From Fragum whitleyi (lineage: Eukaryota > Mollusca > Bivalvia > Cardiida > Cardiidae), in the NCBI GenBank assembly GCA_948146395.1, contig OX411556.1, positions 1,488,001 to 1,552,000 on the forward strand: a stretch of DNA of 64,000 bases, in the 5' to 3' direction. Position numbers and translations under genes: made by a program. Shown here piece after piece: positions 63,983-64,000 of the stretch. The notes beneath the pieces were generated by a model. It was not told where the DNA came from. It saw only the letters and a list, made by a program, of their open reading frames with translations, and searched no databases. The stretch's first letter is position 1. Each line of letters starts with the position of its first letter.

Positions 63983-64000
63983 GACTGATGCGCCCATGCA

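Larger units (their letters stand above)
13665..64000. repeat. Right part of the same satellite array (236 full units)
   Basis: After the LINE tail the array resumes in the middle of the AT-rich half of a unit. The first complete unit starts at 13712, and the last complete unit ends at 63982, followed by an 18-bp partial unit. The span 13712-63982 equals 236 x 213 plus 3. Nine 214-bp units minus six single-base deletions account for the 3, so I am confident of the count. From 19,041 on, units are nearly all 213 bp, with 214-bp units only near 36,246 and 36,889. A G-to-A change turning GCTAGC into ACTAGC appears from about 20,155 onward and is common after that. No gene or other insertion is visible in this 50 kb. 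Confidence 0.98.

Noticed and set aside
1..64000. CRISPR array
   Set aside because: Repeats are contiguous 213-bp monomers without unique spacers, and no cas genes are present; this is satellite DNA.
1..64000. A repeat-protein gene with 71-residue repeats (213 is 3 x 71)
   Set aside because: Every frame of the monomer contains stop codons, for example TGA at its start and TAA/TAG in the AT-rich part; no long frame exists in the array.
1..64000. Ribosomal DNA, 5S or histone tandem array
   Set aside because: The monomer shows no 5S, rRNA or histone sequence and is too short for rDNA or histone units.
1..64000. Telomeric or subtelomeric simple repeat
   Set aside because: No TTAGGG-like runs are present anywhere in the window.
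1..64000. Assembly artefact as the sole explanation for the array
   Set aside because: Units carry many private and nested shared variants in consistent order, which a simple copying artefact would not give. Exact copy numbers of the larger blocks could still be affected by assembly.

Overview
This window is almost entirely one satellite DNA array. A 213-bp monomer (often 214 bp in the left third) is repeated head to tail from base 1 to base 64,000. By unit starts I count 55 complete monomers before the single interruption and 236 after it, plus the broken unit and an 18-bp partial unit at the right edge. Apart from the interruption, the length changes I found are single bases, mostly in T runs. 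No frame of the monomer stays open, so the array is non-coding even though 213 is a multiple of three.

The interruption (about 11,871-13,664) is a 5'-truncated non-LTR (LINE-type) retrotransposon on the + strand. It keeps the back half of a reverse transcriptase (first Asp of motif A, RQG, YADD), a long C-terminal region with a CCHC-like cysteine/histidine cluster, a stop codon, a 3' UTR with hairpins and AATAAA, and a short ATTGT pentanucleotide tail. It replaced about 22-25 bp of one monomer and has no visible target-site duplication. There is no other gene, RNA gene, CRISPR array or bacterial signal.

Organism: a eukaryote, almost certainly an animal. The LINE C-terminal style (the 'MSRFRCSSH...' and 'YHVFFHC' segments) and the pentanucleotide tail resemble elements I associate with marine invertebrates, especially bivalve molluscs. 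That assignment is from memory and weak; class and species cannot be fixed from this window.

Layout: 1-19,040 is a left domain where 213- and 214-bp units mix. It contains a 10-unit block duplicated 3,412 bp apart, a long-range marker copy 8,105 bp apart, the LINE, and a tandem pair of 4-unit repeats. At 19,894-22,236 a 4-unit (852 bp) higher-order repeat is iterated. At 22.2-30.5 kb a segment of about six units occurs three times. At 36.3-41.6 kb a block recurs at 7- and 11-unit distances. At 41.6-53 kb a 26-28-unit superblock is duplicated in tandem and contains a cassette that recurs five times in all. At 60.6-64 kb there is a tandem pair of 8-unit (1,704 bp) repeats. This mosaic of local, different higher-order periods is what repeated unequal exchange would leave. 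The monomer is sharply two-part: bases 1-140 are 55% GC and 141-213 are 23% GC. The AT-rich part ends in a tight cluster of dyad-symmetric sequences. A centromeric or heterochromatic role is possible but is only inference.
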